The notes under the pieces were generated by a model, which saw only the letters and a list, made by a program, of their open reading frames with translations, was not told the origin of the DNA and searched no databases. The position numbers and the translations under genes are program-made. From positions 1-64,000 of the forward strand of contig NZ_SNUH01000001.1 of NCBI RefSeq assembly GCF_012027355.1: a stretch of DNA of 64,000 nucleotides, in the 5' to 3' direction. The stretch comes from Thermococcus sp. M36. GTDB lineage: Archaea > Methanobacteriota_B > Thermococci > Thermococcales > Thermococcaceae. Below, in pieces: positions 45,208 through 54,851 of the stretch (position 1 is the first letter of the stretch; every line of letters begins with the position of its first letter).

Positions 45208-47354
45208 TCTGACCCCACCAGCCTGCGGAGGGCATCCATGAACTCGTCAAGGTTCATCCGAATTATCCTCCCCCTCTCGTCTATGAACTCAAAACCCGGA
45301 TAGAGAGATCGAAGGTGCTCCCAGTTCCCGTAAAAGTACTCCTGGAAAAGGGGCAGCACCTTGTGGTAGAAGACTAGGTAGAGCGCCTGCCTTGGGTCGT
45401 CCGCGGAGGAAACATCGAGAAAGTACCCGTGCCCTATGGTGTAGTCCTTACCCTTTTCCTGCTCAATGATGGAGTTTATTCTCGTTAGGAGGTGTTCCAG
45501 GTCTATCCCATCCACATGTATCCCTCTGAGCTTCTCGGGATCTGGAGACAGTTCCACGAATGCGAACCTCCTCCTGAGTGCAATATCGAGCATCGCTATG
45601 CTTCTGTCCGCCGAGTTCATGGTGGCAACTATGTACAGGTTGGGGGGTAGCGCAAAAAGCTCTCCCGAGTATGGAAGGGTCACTATAGTCTCGTTTGGGG
45701 CACCCAGCCTTTTATCGGGATCAAGGAGGGTTATCAGCTCACCGAGTATTCTGCTTATATTGCCCCTGTTTATTTCATCAATTACCATGTAGAATTCTCT
45801 CCGGGGCTTAATAGCAGTCTTTTTCCCTTTTCTCCTTTCTTCTAGGAACTTCTGGACGGCCAACTTCATATCTTCATACCCTGCGTTGTTTTTGTGTTCC
45901 CGGAATTCCTCCAGCAAGGAGTCGTATATTGCCTGCACTGCCAGACGCTTAAATACTCCGTCGGAGACACTGTATACAACACTCCCCCCTTTTTCAAAGG
46001 GTCTGAACCCCTCCACGAAATCCTCATAACTGTAAGACTGGTGGAAGGTGACAAACTCCGCGTTTTTGGCAGTTTTAAGCGCCAGGTATGTTTTACCTGT
46101 GCCAGGTGGTCCGTAGATGATGAGCTGCTTGAACCTCCTGAGCAGGGGCTCTAGAAACGTCCCTCCAACTTTCCCAGTCACTTCCCCTTTTTTGTGTCCC
46201 TCCAGCCCAAGTTCGGAGGCCGCTTCCTTGGATTTGGCTTCCCAACCCGGCGTTTCAGACACCTCGAGCTGGTACAGATAGTCCACGTCCCTGCGGAGGA
46301 AGTAGTAAAAAGTTCCACCTGAACTTTTGCCCCCGCTTCTGCCGAAGTAAAGAACTCCTCCATCCATTGATATTCCCGCAAACTTTGGATTAACGACCCC
46401 TGGGACATACCTCCCCAGAATCGCATTCCCGCGGAAATCTTCTACCCCTATCCTTTCGGCTGTGTTAATGACATCGAAGGGTACGAGCCCGGCCTTCAGG
46501 TTTCCACCGTAAATACCCGTTATGACAAAAAGTCCTCTGGATGTGAATGATAGGAACACCAGCTCCCCGGGAAGCAGTGCCACTTTCGTTCCGGCGGGGC
46601 TCATGATGTAAACCTCATTTCCCCCCTTGGTGCCGAGAGCTGCCATAAAAGAGCCGTTTTCCAGCCATATGTCCCCTACGGGCCTTCCTCCCTGAGGCAC
46701 AATGCTGGATTTTGAGAGGGTCTCAATGCCATCCCAGAACTCCAGGGAAGAGTAGTAAGGAAACATCGGAAGTGGGACTCTTCCCAGCTCCAGGCGCGGC
46801 TTTTGATTCTCTTTGAATGTATAGAGCAGATAAAGTGAGTCCTCCGTGTCCTTTACCGAATGGATGTACGCAAAGCCATTCCGTGGCGTTGGAATCTTAA
46901 TGACCTCAATATCCGCAGGTGCAAAGTACTCCACCTTATAATCACAGAACACCAAAAGCCTCCCCCGGGAAGTGAAGCTGACATAAAGGGGCAGTCTGGT
47001 AAACGTTACTGAGAGCGCCTCCGATTCCGGATCGGCTGACTGAATTGGATAGATTTTGACCTCTCCCGTTCCGCACTTTGTAAAGACCGCAAGTTTTCTT
47101 TCCTCGGGGAGCATTACCACTTCGTCCGCACAGGGCACGGGAATGCCCTTCTCCCAACCTTCGAGGGGCTGCCCTCTTGTTCCAAAAACGTGTATGAACC
47201 TTGAGTCGTCGTCCAGTCTTACCAGAACTGCCAGATACCTCCCGCCGGGAAACAGCTTCAGGTCTTCAACGGCGAAGCCAAAGTCCCCATACTCGGTGTC
47301 CAAAAACCTGTTTATGGAATACATCGAAGTCTTCATCGGCACAGGACGGATCAT
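45204..47354 (-). CDS. mcrB: McrB-like AAA+ GTPase with beta-propeller-like N-terminal domain
   Basis: The C-terminal 300 residues of this 716-residue protein are a McrB motor: YGPPGTGKTYLAL (Walker A near 415-422), FHQSYSYEDFVEGFRP, MVIDEINRGNISRI (Walker B), the McrB-specific MNSADRS (about 579-585) and LRRRFAFVEL. The first 365 residues are not a usual McrB reader (YTH, EVE, B3 or DUF3578). They show repeated four-strand-like units such as FPGGRYLAVLVRLDDDSRFIHVF (quoted in part: PGGRYLAVLV), FTSRGRLLVF, FTSRGLFVITG and SMDGGVLYFG, suggesting a beta-propeller. GGTGAT precedes ATG 47354; TATA near 47392. Confidence 0.87.
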   Translation of the reverse strand: MIRPVPMKTSMYSINRFLDTEYGDFGFAVEDLKLFPGGRYLAVLVRLDDDSRFIHVFGTRGQPLEGWEKGIPVPCADEVVMLPEERKLAVFTKCGTGEVKIYPIQSADPESEALSVTFTRLPLYVSFTSRGRLLVFCDYKVEYFAPADIEVIKIPTPRNGFAYIHSVKDTEDSLYLLYTFKENQKPRLELGRVPLPMFPYYSSLEFWDGIETLSKSSIVPQGGRPVGDIWLENGSFMAALGTKGGNEVYIMSPAGTKVALLPGELVFLSFTSRGLFVITGIYGGNLKAGLVPFDVINTAERIGVEDFRGNAILGRYVPGVVNPKFAGISMDGGVLYFGRSGGKSSGGTFYYFLRRDVDYLYQLEVSETPGWEAKSKEAASELGLEGHKKGEVTGKVGGTFLEPLLRRFKQLIIYGPPGTGKTYLALKTAKNAEFVTFHQSYSYEDFVEGFRPFEKGGSVVYSVSDGVFKRLAVQAIYDSLLEEFREHKNNAGYEDMKLAVQKFLEERRKGKKTAIKPRREFYMVIDEINRGNISRILGELITLLDPDKRLGAPNETIVTLPYSGELFALPPNLYIVATMNSADRSIAMLDIALRRRFAFVELSPDPEKLRGIHVDGIDLEHLLTRINSIIEQEKGKDYTIGHGYFLDVSSADDPRQALYLVFYHKVLPLFQEYFYGNWEHLRSLYPGFEFIDERGRIIRMNLDEFMDALRRLVGSE

Positions 47355-47423
47355 TACAATCACCAATAGGAATACAAGCCGTCCGGTTATTAAATCTTTT
47401 TCCCCGCCCGTCGGAGGTTCTGA

Positions 47424-48194
47424 CTACCTCAGAAAGGACATCAGCCGCTCGTAGCTCTCGCGGGCGAGGGAAACATCCCTCTCGTCCAGCCTGCCGGCGT
47501 ACTTCGCCCTCTCGAATATCCTCGTCAGGGTGTCGAGGTCTTTCAGGTCTGGGAATATCTCCTTCAGCCTCTCCTCATGCTCCCAGTGGGTCCAGCTCTC
47601 CCTGTAGGGGTAGCCTTTCATAACGAGACCGGCAACGACATTCTTGTACATTTTTATAACCCTTTCCGCGGGGGTTCCTTCAATGCTGTCGTAGGTCATC
47701 CCCGGCTCGAACTTTACCTCAAACGGGTATTTTCTTTTTCTCCTGCGCTTTGCAGTTACAACAAGGATCACAAAAAGGGCCAGCGGAATGATGTATGTCC
47801 AGTCCGGGAACTGTTGCCAGACCACGACGAACTCGCTGGGCGTAACGTTGTACCACAGACCCGAAATGCTTCTGCCTATCCCCCTGCCCTCCGTTAGTTC
47901 CTCGGGCTTTTTGTGAGTCAGGAGGTATACCGCAACCATAAGTGCCAGAAGGGTTACCACCTGCCTTACGAGCTGTTTTTTCTCAGTCTTTCTCCCGCCT
48001 ATAACCGGCCCCTCCTCCAGGAGCATCCTGATAACATAGCCGGCCGCACCTAAGAGAAAGAGGCTCGACAGGAAGATGTACCACTCGAAATTAAATACGG
48101 TCGTCCCGCCGTGAATCGTGGACGATTGAAGAAGAGCAGAAGCCACAACTATAGTACCCATGGTGAGAGCGACGTACGCCCTGTACCGCTCCAT
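47424..48194 (-). CDS. Membrane protein with C-terminal DUF4129 domain
   Basis: The 256-residue protein has four hydrophobic helices (ALTMGTIVVASALLQ, WYIFLSSLFLLGAAGYVI, VTLLALMVAVYLL, YIIPLALFVILVV) and a soluble tail whose EGTPAERVIKMYKNVVAGL...LDTLTRIFERAKYAG matches DUF4129, common in membrane proteins next to MoxR or transglutaminase genes. TATA CTTTTATAAATC near 48225 puts transcription start a few bases before ATG 48194, so the mRNA is nearly leaderless. It lies upstream of mcrB on the same strand, but mcrB has its own promoter. Confidence 0.78.
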   Translation of the reverse strand: MERYRAYVALTMGTIVVASALLQSSTIHGGTTVFNFEWYIFLSSLFLLGAAGYVIRMLLEEGPVIGGRKTEKKQLVRQVVTLLALMVAVYLLTHKKPEELTEGRGIGRSISGLWYNVTPSEFVVVWQQFPDWTYIIPLALFVILVVTAKRRRKRKYPFEVKFEPGMTYDSIEGTPAERVIKMYKNVVAGLVMKGYPYRESWTHWEHEERLKEIFPDLKDLDTLTRIFERAKYAGRLDERDVSLARESYERLMSFLR

Positions 48195-48234
48195 GTTCCT
48201 CACAGTCTCATAGTAGAAGAGGATTTATAAAAGA

Positions 48235-48636
48235 CTACCCCCTCTTTTCGGCCTGCTCTATCATGTAGTAGACAGTCCTGAGGGGAATCCCCATGCGGGA
48301 GCTTATCTCCTTCGCTGGGACACCCCTCATGAGAAGCTCCCTCACCTGCCTTACCGTCCTCTCGTCGTACTTCCTCGGTCTGCCTCGCGGGTAGCCCTCT
48401 GGGACGAGCTCGATGCCCATCTGTGCCAGGGCCGAGATGACCTTCTTCGAGACTTTGGGGTAGAGGCTGGGGGGACAGCTTATGCGCCTCACGTTCGGGG
48501 CGCGTTCGAGGATCCTCACGAGTATCTCCTTCGTCGGTCGGAGGTTGACGTAGACCTCGGTAACCTCCTCGTTCAGCCTCTCGTTGAGCTTCCTTATCAG
48601 CTCCTCGTTGTTCCTGGCCTTTATCTCCACCCTCAT
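48235..48636 (-). CDS. DUF1699-like protein with helix-turn-helix tail
   Basis: The 133-residue product has an alpha/beta N-terminal part (NNEELIRKLNERLNEEVTEVYVNL, LERAPNVRRISCPPSLYPKVSKKVISAL), similar to archaeal DUF1699, and a C-terminal resolvase-like HTH: GRPRKYDERTVRQV then GVPAKEISSRMGIPLRTVYYMIEQ. DNA binding is likely. It is the last gene of the topoisomerase VI operon, 4 bp after DUF530, which suggests a regulatory or chromosome-related role. ATG 48636 follows GGGGTGAGG. Confidence 0.8.
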   Translation of the reverse strand: MRVEIKARNNEELIRKLNERLNEEVTEVYVNLRPTKEILVRILERAPNVRRISCPPSLYPKVSKKVISALAQMGIELVPEGYPRGRPRKYDERTVRQVRELLMRGVPAKEISSRMGIPLRTVYYMIEQAEKRG

Positions 48637-48640
48637 ATCC

Positions 48641-49888
48641 TCACCCCTGGAGGAGGGCCAAGAACTGCTTCGCCCTGTCGCTCTTCGGCATGAACTTCTC
48701 GAACTTCTTCGTGTCGGCAAAGAGCGTCTTGTGCAGGCCCGAGATGACGAACTTCTTTATTGCCTCGGTCAGTTCGTCCTCAGAGATTCCAAGGAGTTCG
48801 GCCACTTTCCTTTCGCTGTAACCGCTCATGCCGTAGAGGAGGACCCCCCCGAGCAGGTGGTTCGGGATGTTGGCTATGTCCTTCCTCCTGCCGACCAGAG
48901 CCTTCTCCATCTCGCATTTCCTAATGAGGAGCATACTGCCGTGGCCCGTCCTGAAGCCCGGCTCATCGCTGAAGGGGAGGTCAAATATCGAGTAGTGGCA
49001 GTCGATGCAGAGCCTTATATCTGGGTAGAGGCCGAGGCTTTCCCTGTCGTTCTCCGACGTGAGGAAGTAGTAGCGGAAGAGGTCGAGGCCGAGCTTTTTG
49101 GCCCCGTCCTCGGGGTCGAGGATTGAGTAAGCCAGCGCGAGGTTGTCGACGGTGTAGTGGTTGTTTATGAGGACCCCCCTGGTCTTGACGAAGCTGAGAA
49201 CCCTCCAGCGAAAGCGCTTTCCATAGCGCTGCCTCAGCTCGCCCTCTATGTCGGCATCGGCAGGCAGATCAATGCGCGCCTTCTTGAGCCTGTTGTTCTC
49301 CCAGTACTCGACCTCTATGCGCAGACCGCGCGTCCTGACGGTTCCCTTCTCGCGGAGCTTGCCCTTTATGAACTTGAAGGCTTCCCTCACCGCTATGCTC
49401 TCCCTGGCCAGAAGCCTCAGGACATCGCCGGAGTAAGCCAGATGCGGCAGGGCCTCAACCCTTCCGAGCTGGACGGGGTTCTGAACCGCCCTCACGTTCT
49501 CGACGTTCTCCCTCGTCAGTTCCTTGATAGTTATCAGCCTCTTTCCGAGGAAGAAGGTGTAGTTGGCCGAGATCAGAGCGAGGGCCATCTTGTGTGCTGT
49601 TATGGCCGCCCTGAGCCTCTCAAGGGCTAGAACCCTATTGCGCTTTTTCTTGTATATCCACTGGATGTGGGGGTCCCTGTTCTTCCTGTCGGAGAACCCA
49701 GCTGAGGGCGTAACCTCACCAACGCGCCTAGAGAGGTCTTCCTCCAGCTCCTGCAGGAGCGAGAGGTTTTCCCTCAAACGGTAGGAGATAGACGGGACGT
49801 CGAAGGTCTCGAATAGCCCGTCCATGTCTATACCGATATCGTCCAGTATCTTGTTGACCTGCGCGACGAGCTCTTCCGTCGTCGTCAT
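48641..49888 (-). CDS. DUF530 family protein
   Basis: The 415-residue protein matches the archaeal DUF530 family, which has no assigned function. It has a helical N-terminus ([23 protein letters not shown]), a central segment with [17 protein letters not shown], a Cys/His patch CIDCHYSIF that could bind a metal, and a C-terminal HTH-like [26 protein letters not shown]. It is translationally coupled to top6A (ATGA overlap), so a role with topoisomerase VI or DNA topology is a reasonable hypothesis. Confidence 0.82.
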   Translation of the reverse strand: MTTTEELVAQVNKILDDIGIDMDGLFETFDVPSISYRLRENLSLLQELEEDLSRRVGEVTPSAGFSDRKNRDPHIQWIYKKKRNRVLALERLRAAITAHKMALALISANYTFFLGKRLITIKELTRENVENVRAVQNPVQLGRVEALPHLAYSGDVLRLLARESIAVREAFKFIKGKLREKGTVRTRGLRIEVEYWENNRLKKARIDLPADADIEGELRQRYGKRFRWRVLSFVKTRGVLINNHYTVDNLALAYSILDPEDGAKKLGLDLFRYYFLTSENDRESLGLYPDIRLCIDCHYSIFDLPFSDEPGFRTGHGSMLLIRKCEMEKALVGRRKDIANIPNHLLGGVLLYGMSGYSERKVAELLGISEDELTEAIKKFVISGLHKTLFADTKKFEKFMPKSDRAKQFLALLQG

Positions 49889-51045
49889 GGCAGCAGCTCA
49901 CCGTTGTTTATCTTTTCGGGGAGGTACCTCTTCGCGACGAACTCAAGAGACTTGTTCGCCAGGGCCTGCTGCTCTATCCTGACCCCCATCTTGAGAGCGA
50001 GCTGGAGCTGCCTCTGCCACTCCTTGTTCTGGAACCACGGGTAGTTCATCTCCTCGATGATCCTCTTGTAGTCGCCCGTCGGACCGCCCTTCTTGTTTGG
50101 CGGTATGCCCTTGAGCTTCTCGGTGACGTTCTTGAGGCCATAGCGCTCTATGTCGTCCATGGTCATGCCCACGAACTTGGCCTCAGGGGTTGCCAGCTTC
50201 TCGCTGAGGTATGCGAGGTTGATGGAGCCCTGCTTTATGGTGGAGTAAATGTACCAACCGTAGGGGTCTCCATCGGTGAAGACTATGATGGGCAGCCCTT
50301 CCTCGTAGTGGAGCCTGTGAATGAGCCTCCTAACTCCACGTGAGGCCTGGCCCTGGGTGGCTATGATGAGGGCGTTCTCCTTCTTCGGAAACTTTTCCTC
50401 GATGAGACGGTCGGCCATGGCCGCGGTCTCGACGACCAAAGCGTAGTCCACGTTGACCTCAACGAACTGGAGGTGCTCCACCGTTCCCGGAACTGCCCAG
50501 CCGCCCATGCCGAGCTTGCTCGTGTTGAACTCGTCCTCGCCGTCGCGTATCACGATGTCGCCGTAGATGTAACCGCGCCTGTCCGCTGTAAGGTGCATCT
50601 CCTCACGGAGAACGCCCATCATCCTCTCAAGGTCCTCTATTATCGGGTCGCTCTCTCGCTGGTCTTCAAACGTGTTCTCCTTAGTGCCCGGAATGGTGTG
50701 CTTGTTAGCGTAGTAGGCTTCACGAAGGCTCGCGTGCTTGTTCTCGGAAACGAGGCGCTTGACGTATGCCATAAGGAGGAGCGTCTGCATGAACTTCCTC
50801 GTGTGGGCGACGTTGAGGAAGTAGCGCCTTGAGAGCTTGTCGCCCATCCTGATGACGCGCCTCTTCTCGTCGAAGTAGACGTTGTTAAGGCCGCGCGTAG
50901 GTATGTCGAAGTAGGGGTTCTTTCCGACCTTTATGTCTTCAAGGATCCTCCTTCCGTACTCCTCCAGCTTATTGAGCACCTTGGTGGGGTCGTAGGAGAA
51001 CCTCTCCTTCGGCTTCTCGCGCTTCACCGCTTTGGATTTAGGCAT
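49885..51045 (-). CDS. top6A: DNA topoisomerase VI subunit A
   Basis: Subunit A, the Spo11 relative, cuts both DNA strands. The 386-residue protein has the winged-helix region with the catalytic Tyr in [10 protein letters not shown] and the Toprim metal motif [29 protein letters not shown] lies just before. GGAGGTGAG precedes ATG 51045. It overlaps top6B by 8 bp upstream and DUF530 by 4 bp downstream. Topoisomerase VI relaxes positive and negative supercoils and decatenates archaeal chromosomes. Confidence 0.97.
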   Translation of the reverse strand: MPKSKAVKREKPKERFSYDPTKVLNKLEEYGRRILEDIKVGKNPYFDIPTRGLNNVYFDEKRRVIRMGDKLSRRYFLNVAHTRKFMQTLLLMAYVKRLVSENKHASLREAYYANKHTIPGTKENTFEDQRESDPIIEDLERMMGVLREEMHLTADRRGYIYGDIVIRDGEDEFNTSKLGMGGWAVPGTVEHLQFVEVNVDYALVVETAAMADRLIEEKFPKKENALIIATQGQASRGVRRLIHRLHYEEGLPIIVFTDGDPYGWYIYSTIKQGSINLAYLSEKLATPEAKFVGMTMDDIERYGLKNVTEKLKGIPPNKKGGPTGDYKRIIEEMNYPWFQNKEWQRQLQLALKMGVRIEQQALANKSLEFVAKRYLPEKINNGELLP

Positions 51046-52738
51046 TCTCGCTCACCTCCCCGGCACCGGCCTGGCTTGCCTTGGCCGCGAAGTGGTTCTC
51101 TATATATGATATGAAATACTCCCTGATGGCCTCCTCCGGCTCCCCGGTCAGGACGCTCAGGGCTCTGGCTATCTCTGGCACGTACTTCTCAAAGGTCTTC
51201 CTCCTCTTCACCTGTGCTAGACGCCTGTGCTTGCCGCTGAGGTAGGTCTGAAGCTTTCTGGCGGCGTCCATTATTGCCAGCCTTATTTCGTTCTGGATTT
51301 CATCGACGTTGGCTATGCTCTGCTTCCCGGTTCCGGTGTAGGGCACGTGGACGCTGATGACGTTTATCATGAGCACGAGCGGGGCCCTCTCAAGGTCGTC
51401 CACCTTATAGCGCTTCCAGTCTATCGAGCGCGCCGCCAGAGTGGTCACACACGAACCAGCATCGAAAAGGAGCGGAACGCGGTTGGCGTAGCGGAGCAGA
51501 TCAAAGCCGGACTGGATTTCTCCGCCGTAGGCTAGGCCGACCTCGACTTGGAAGGGGATACCACCGGAGTAGACCTTCGGCGGCCTAGTTACCGCCGTGA
51601 CGAACTCCGGCTTGAGGATTCCCCTCAGACCTTTCTCAATGTTCTCCTCCCCTATGGGCCTTAAACCGTGGGTGGGCGGTGCGAGGAACTTCATGTACTT
51701 GAAGGCCTCGACGATCTCCTCGGCTTCCTGCCAGGTGAGCTTTTCCGGCGGCTTCTCCATGATCTTGGCGACCTGCTTGACGACCTTGGTGTAGCCTCTG
51801 AAGGAGCGGAGGACGGCTTTGACTTCCCCCTTCGCGAGCCTCTCGTAGAGCTGCTCCTGGACGTTCTTGTCCTTCTCGGTCTTTATGAGCCTCAGCGCCG
51901 CGATGTACTCGATAAGCTCGTCAACCTTCTTGTCGCTTATGCGCGAGAACTCACCGATGAGGAAGCGCTTTACGGTGTTCCTCCTCGTTTTCTTGGCCAT
52001 ACGGTAAACGTCGTCCGTTAGAACGCCGCGCGGATGAGGCTTCATCTCGACCGGCGGCTCGGGTATTTCTTCGCTCGAACGCGGGAAGACAATGAGCTTT
52101 CCGTCCGGTTCAATAAGCTCGATGTGGGCGTGGGGGTTTGCTATCGCGGTGAGTTTGAGGTACCAGTAAACGCCCTGCTTCGAGCGGACGTAGCGGACGT
52201 TCTTCACTTCGAGCTCTATCCTAGTGCCGCGCCAGCCCTTTGGATTGGGGTGCTTCTCCTTCCTGACGATTTTGCCTTCGTTCTTGTCGACATCTATCTT
52301 GACCCAGGCCTCGATTATCTTGTCGTCGCCCGTTGAGGTTATAACGCGGGTCGCCTTTCCGCTCGTTATCTGGGCGAACATGACGGCACCGCTTATACCT
52401 ATACCCTGCTGGCCACGGCTCTGTATGTTCCTGTGGGCCTTCGTTCCGGCCAGCATCTTGCCGAAGACGTGGGTTATGTACTTCTCCGGGATTCCAGGCC
52501 CGTTGTCCTCAACTATAACCTTGTAGTGCTCCCTTCCGAGTTCCTCGATCTCAACGCGGACGTAGGGCAGTATTCCGGCCTCCTCACAGGCATCGAGGGA
52601 GTTTGTTACGGCCTCGTGGATGACGGTGGTGAGGGAGCGTATCTTGCCCGTATAGCCGAGCATTGCCGCGTTTCGCCTGAAGAACTCGCTGACGCTCTGT
52701 ATCTTAAACTCCTTAAACAGCTGCTTCGCCTCGGCCAT
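51038..52738 (-). CDS. top6B: DNA topoisomerase VI subunit B
   Basis: The ATP-operated clamp of topoisomerase VI. The 566-residue protein has the GHKL motifs: [14 protein letters not shown] (N box), VEDNGPGIP (G1), [17 protein letters not shown] (lid), and the transducer Lys in GTGKQS. An H2TH region follows the GHKL domain. ATG 52738 is two bases after the stop of the KH gene and has GGAGGACTGAAG in front. The C-terminal tail is short ([13 protein letters not shown]), without an extra Ig domain. Confidence 0.97.
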   Translation of the reverse strand: MAEAKQLFKEFKIQSVSEFFRRNAAMLGYTGKIRSLTTVIHEAVTNSLDACEEAGILPYVRVEIEELGREHYKVIVEDNGPGIPEKYITHVFGKMLAGTKAHRNIQSRGQQGIGISGAVMFAQITSGKATRVITSTGDDKIIEAWVKIDVDKNEGKIVRKEKHPNPKGWRGTRIELEVKNVRYVRSKQGVYWYLKLTAIANPHAHIELIEPDGKLIVFPRSSEEIPEPPVEMKPHPRGVLTDDVYRMAKKTRRNTVKRFLIGEFSRISDKKVDELIEYIAALRLIKTEKDKNVQEQLYERLAKGEVKAVLRSFRGYTKVVKQVAKIMEKPPEKLTWQEAEEIVEAFKYMKFLAPPTHGLRPIGEENIEKGLRGILKPEFVTAVTRPPKVYSGGIPFQVEVGLAYGGEIQSGFDLLRYANRVPLLFDAGSCVTTLAARSIDWKRYKVDDLERAPLVLMINVISVHVPYTGTGKQSIANVDEIQNEIRLAIMDAARKLQTYLSGKHRRLAQVKRRKTFEKYVPEIARALSVLTGEPEEAIREYFISYIENHFAAKASQAGAGEVSENA

Positions 52739-52740
52739 CT

Positions 52741-53478
52741 TCAGTCCTCCCAAAACTCTTCGTCCTCGGAGTCTTCTCCGGAGTGATCCTTAAAGTCCAC
52801 AGGGCCGCCCTCTAGGGCCTCGTAGTAGGCGGAGCTCTCAAGTTCGAGGTCCTTCTTCCGCCTTTCGAGGTACCTGTAAACGACCCCGTGGGGTGAGCCC
52901 TTCACGAGCTTTTCTATGGCGGTCTTGGCAACCTCTATCTGTATCGGGTTGCCGATTATCGCGACGGTCTTCCCGTAGACGCTTATGTCCGCCCCGCTCA
53001 TCTCTTCTATTATCTCCCTCGTCCTTCCCTTCCTTCCGATTATCCTACCCCTAACGCGCGGGAGGGCGTTCTTGTCGTTGCCGATAATTATGTCGGTGAG
53101 GTTTATCACCTCAAGGGTCTCGCCCTCGTTGAAGAGCCTGAAGGCCCTCTGGGGGGAGAATCCCCTTCCAATGGCCATGACGACATCGCGTGCCTTCCAG
53201 ACGGCGAGCGGGTCGTCGGTTTCCTTCGTGGCGGTTATGAAGACCTCTCCCGTCTCGCTGTCTATCTCTATCTTCGTCTTTGTCCTCCTCTCGATCTCCC
53301 TTTTCGTCTGCCCTTTCTTACCGATAACAACGGCCACCCTGTCTTTGGGTATCCTCAGGAACTCCTCCTGCTCGCCCTCGGCTGCGTAGTCTATCTCAAC
53401 CTCGGGTTCCTCCCGTAGAGGCCTGCCATCCTTGTCAATACGCTCGTACTTTTTGAGGAGTCTCTCAAACTCGTCCAT
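52741..53478 (-). CDS. Dim2/Krr1-like KH-domain protein
   Basis: The 245-residue protein has two KH domains, the first with VAVVIGKKGQTKREIERRT, the second with RGRIIGRKGRTREIIEEMSG, both with GxxG loops. It is the archaeal homologue of Dim2/Pno1, which binds the 3' end of 16S rRNA and partners aIF2 alpha and RIO1 in small subunit maturation. Its tail is very acidic (HSGEDSEDEEFWED). It follows RIO1 by 11 bp, matching the functional link. Confidence 0.92.
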   Translation of the reverse strand: MDEFERLLKKYERIDKDGRPLREEPEVEIDYAAEGEQEEFLRIPKDRVAVVIGKKGQTKREIERRTKTKIEIDSETGEVFITATKETDDPLAVWKARDVVMAIGRGFSPQRAFRLFNEGETLEVINLTDIIIGNDKNALPRVRGRIIGRKGRTREIIEEMSGADISVYGKTVAIIGNPIQIEVAKTAIEKLVKGSPHGVVYRYLERRKKDLELESSAYYEALEGGPVDFKDHSGEDSEDEEFWED

Positions 53479-53489
53479 GCTCTCACCCT

Positions 53490-54266
53490 CTAAATCCCAA
53501 CAAGCTCACGGAACTTATCGTCGAAATCATCAACATCAACGCCTTTCCTACCGAAGTAATTGATGACATTCCTCAGGTCTCTCTTCAGCAGCTCGACGCT
53601 CATCCTGTTCCTCTTAACGGTCGCCTGGGACCAGTCTATGACCACCGGCCTGTCCCAGAGCAGTATATTGTACTCGCTCAGATCCCCGTGCACCATATCG
53701 CCCCTCTTCCACAGCCTCTCTATCACGCCCATGGTGAAGTTATAAAGCTCCTCGAAGTCCTCTTTGGAAAGCCCCCTCTCAACGTCCTTTAGCCTGGGTG
53801 CGGGGAGTTCGTCCCCGATGAACTCCATTACCAGAACGTTGTTGCGGAAGATTACCGGTTCCGGAACCCTCACCGCGTACTTGATGGCCCTCTGGAGGTT
53901 CTTGTACTCCCTCCGCGTCCAGACGAAGACGAGCTTGCGCATGTCCTTCGGCAGGTAGCCGACGCGCGGGTCTGCAGCCAAATACTCCCATATCCGCCTG
54001 AACTCGGTGGTATATGTCCTGTAAATCTTCACCGCTACCCTGTTGCCATTGGCGTCTATCCCAGCGAAGACGTTGGCCTCCTTTCCGGTACTGATTACGC
54101 CGTAGAGGGCTTCTATCTTGCCCCTTCTGTGCAGGTAAGCGAGGGTCTCCTTTGTGGTTCTGTCGAAGACCTCGTTGGCTATCTTATAGAGCTCACTGTC
54201 CTTCTCGCGCCTCTCTCTGAGGCCCAGCATCTCTTCGACTTCGCGCTCTATGAAATCCTCGCGCAT
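53490..54266 (-). CDS. rio1: Serine protein kinase RIO1
   Basis: RIO1 is an atypical kinase and ATPase acting late in small ribosomal subunit maturation. The 258-residue protein has STGKEANVF (the RIO P-loop), VAVKIYR with the Lys, VMEFIGDELPAP in the hinge, VHGDLSEYNIL (catalytic Asp and Asn) and VVIDWSQA (metal-binding Asp). The N-terminal RIO helices are present (ELYKIANEVFDRTTKETL). It lies between aIF1A and the Dim2 homologue in one operon. Confidence 0.95.
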   Translation of the reverse strand: MREDFIEREVEEMLGLRERREKDSELYKIANEVFDRTTKETLAYLHRRGKIEALYGVISTGKEANVFAGIDANGNRVAVKIYRTYTTEFRRIWEYLAADPRVGYLPKDMRKLVFVWTRREYKNLQRAIKYAVRVPEPVIFRNNVLVMEFIGDELPAPRLKDVERGLSKEDFEELYNFTMGVIERLWKRGDMVHGDLSEYNILLWDRPVVIDWSQATVKRNRMSVELLKRDLRNVINYFGRKGVDVDDFDDKFRELVGI

Positions 54267-54302
54267 CGCTCCTCACGCTGTTGCCCACTGAAATCGATGA
54301 AC

Positions 54303-54671
54303 TCAGAACAGCAGCTCGCCGCCGCTTATGAAGTCCTGGCTTATCTTGCCCTTCCGGAGGAGCCAGTCAACCTGGGTTCTGGTGTAGCGGTAGACTATGT
54401 CGCCCCTCTCGTCCGTCTGAACGGGCCAGGGCTGGACTATGACGACGTCGCCGACGCGCATCCACATCCTCCTTTTGAGCTTGCCCGGAATCCTGCATCT
54501 CCTTATCTTTCCGTCCTCACAGCGGACGTCCATCCAGCCAGACCCAAGGGCCTGTTCGATAATTCCGAAGAGCTGTCCCTTGCTCTTGTCCGGCAGGGGG
54601 ACACGGATAACCTCGTCTCCCTGAACCTGTCTGTCCTTCTTCTTTTTGTTTCCACCCCTGTGGTACACCAT
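54303..54671 (-). CDS. Translation initiation factor aIF1A
   Basis: aIF1A binds the A site during initiation. The 122-residue OB-fold protein reads [47 protein letters not shown] and [17 protein letters not shown], like other archaeal and eukaryotic factors. A near-perfect Shine-Dalgarno GGAGGTGAT lies ahead of ATG 54671; ATG 54677 overlaps it and is less likely. TATA TTTATAAGG near 54705. It opens the operon that runs to 48235. Confidence 0.96.
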   Translation of the reverse strand: MVYHRGGNKKKKDRQVQGDEVIRVPLPDKSKGQLFGIIEQALGSGWMDVRCEDGKIRRCRIPGKLKRRMWMRVGDVVIVQPWPVQTDERGDIVYRYTRTQVDWLLRKGKISQDFISGGELLF

Positions 54672-54719
54672 GATCATCACCTCCCTCCGCTCAACCCAGG
54701 ACCTTATAAACCTGAGCCT

Positions 54720-54770
54720 TGCAAAAATTTTCTAATGGGGGTACATTTCTGTGCTTTTAAAATTTTTGCA
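54720..54770. promoter_or_regulatory. Paired operator-like sites TGCAAAAATTTT between aIF1A and the metal transporter
   Basis: TGCAAAAATTTT at 54720-54731 and its exact complement AAAATTTTTGCA at 54759-54770 form a perfect 12-bp inverted repeat with a 27-bp spacer. Each half contains the self-complementary AAAATTTT, so each could bind a dimer. They lie upstream of the transporter TATA (AAGTTTAAAAGCG, 54808-54820) and beside the aIF1A TATA. A metal-responsive regulator is a fair guess. Confidence 0.6.
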
Positions 54771-54807
54771 TAGAGATTACCCAGAACTGCCCACTGATGG
54801 CACATTA

Positions 54808-54820
54808 AAGTTTAAAAGCG
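54808..54820 (+). promoter_or_regulatory. TATA box of the metal ABC transporter operon
   Basis: AAGTTTAAAAGCG, start expected near 54840. This lies after ATG 54831 and so supports ATG 54852 as the true start. Confidence 0.65.
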
Positions 54821-54851
54821 CACCCTGCTAATGCACACTTTGGAGATAACC

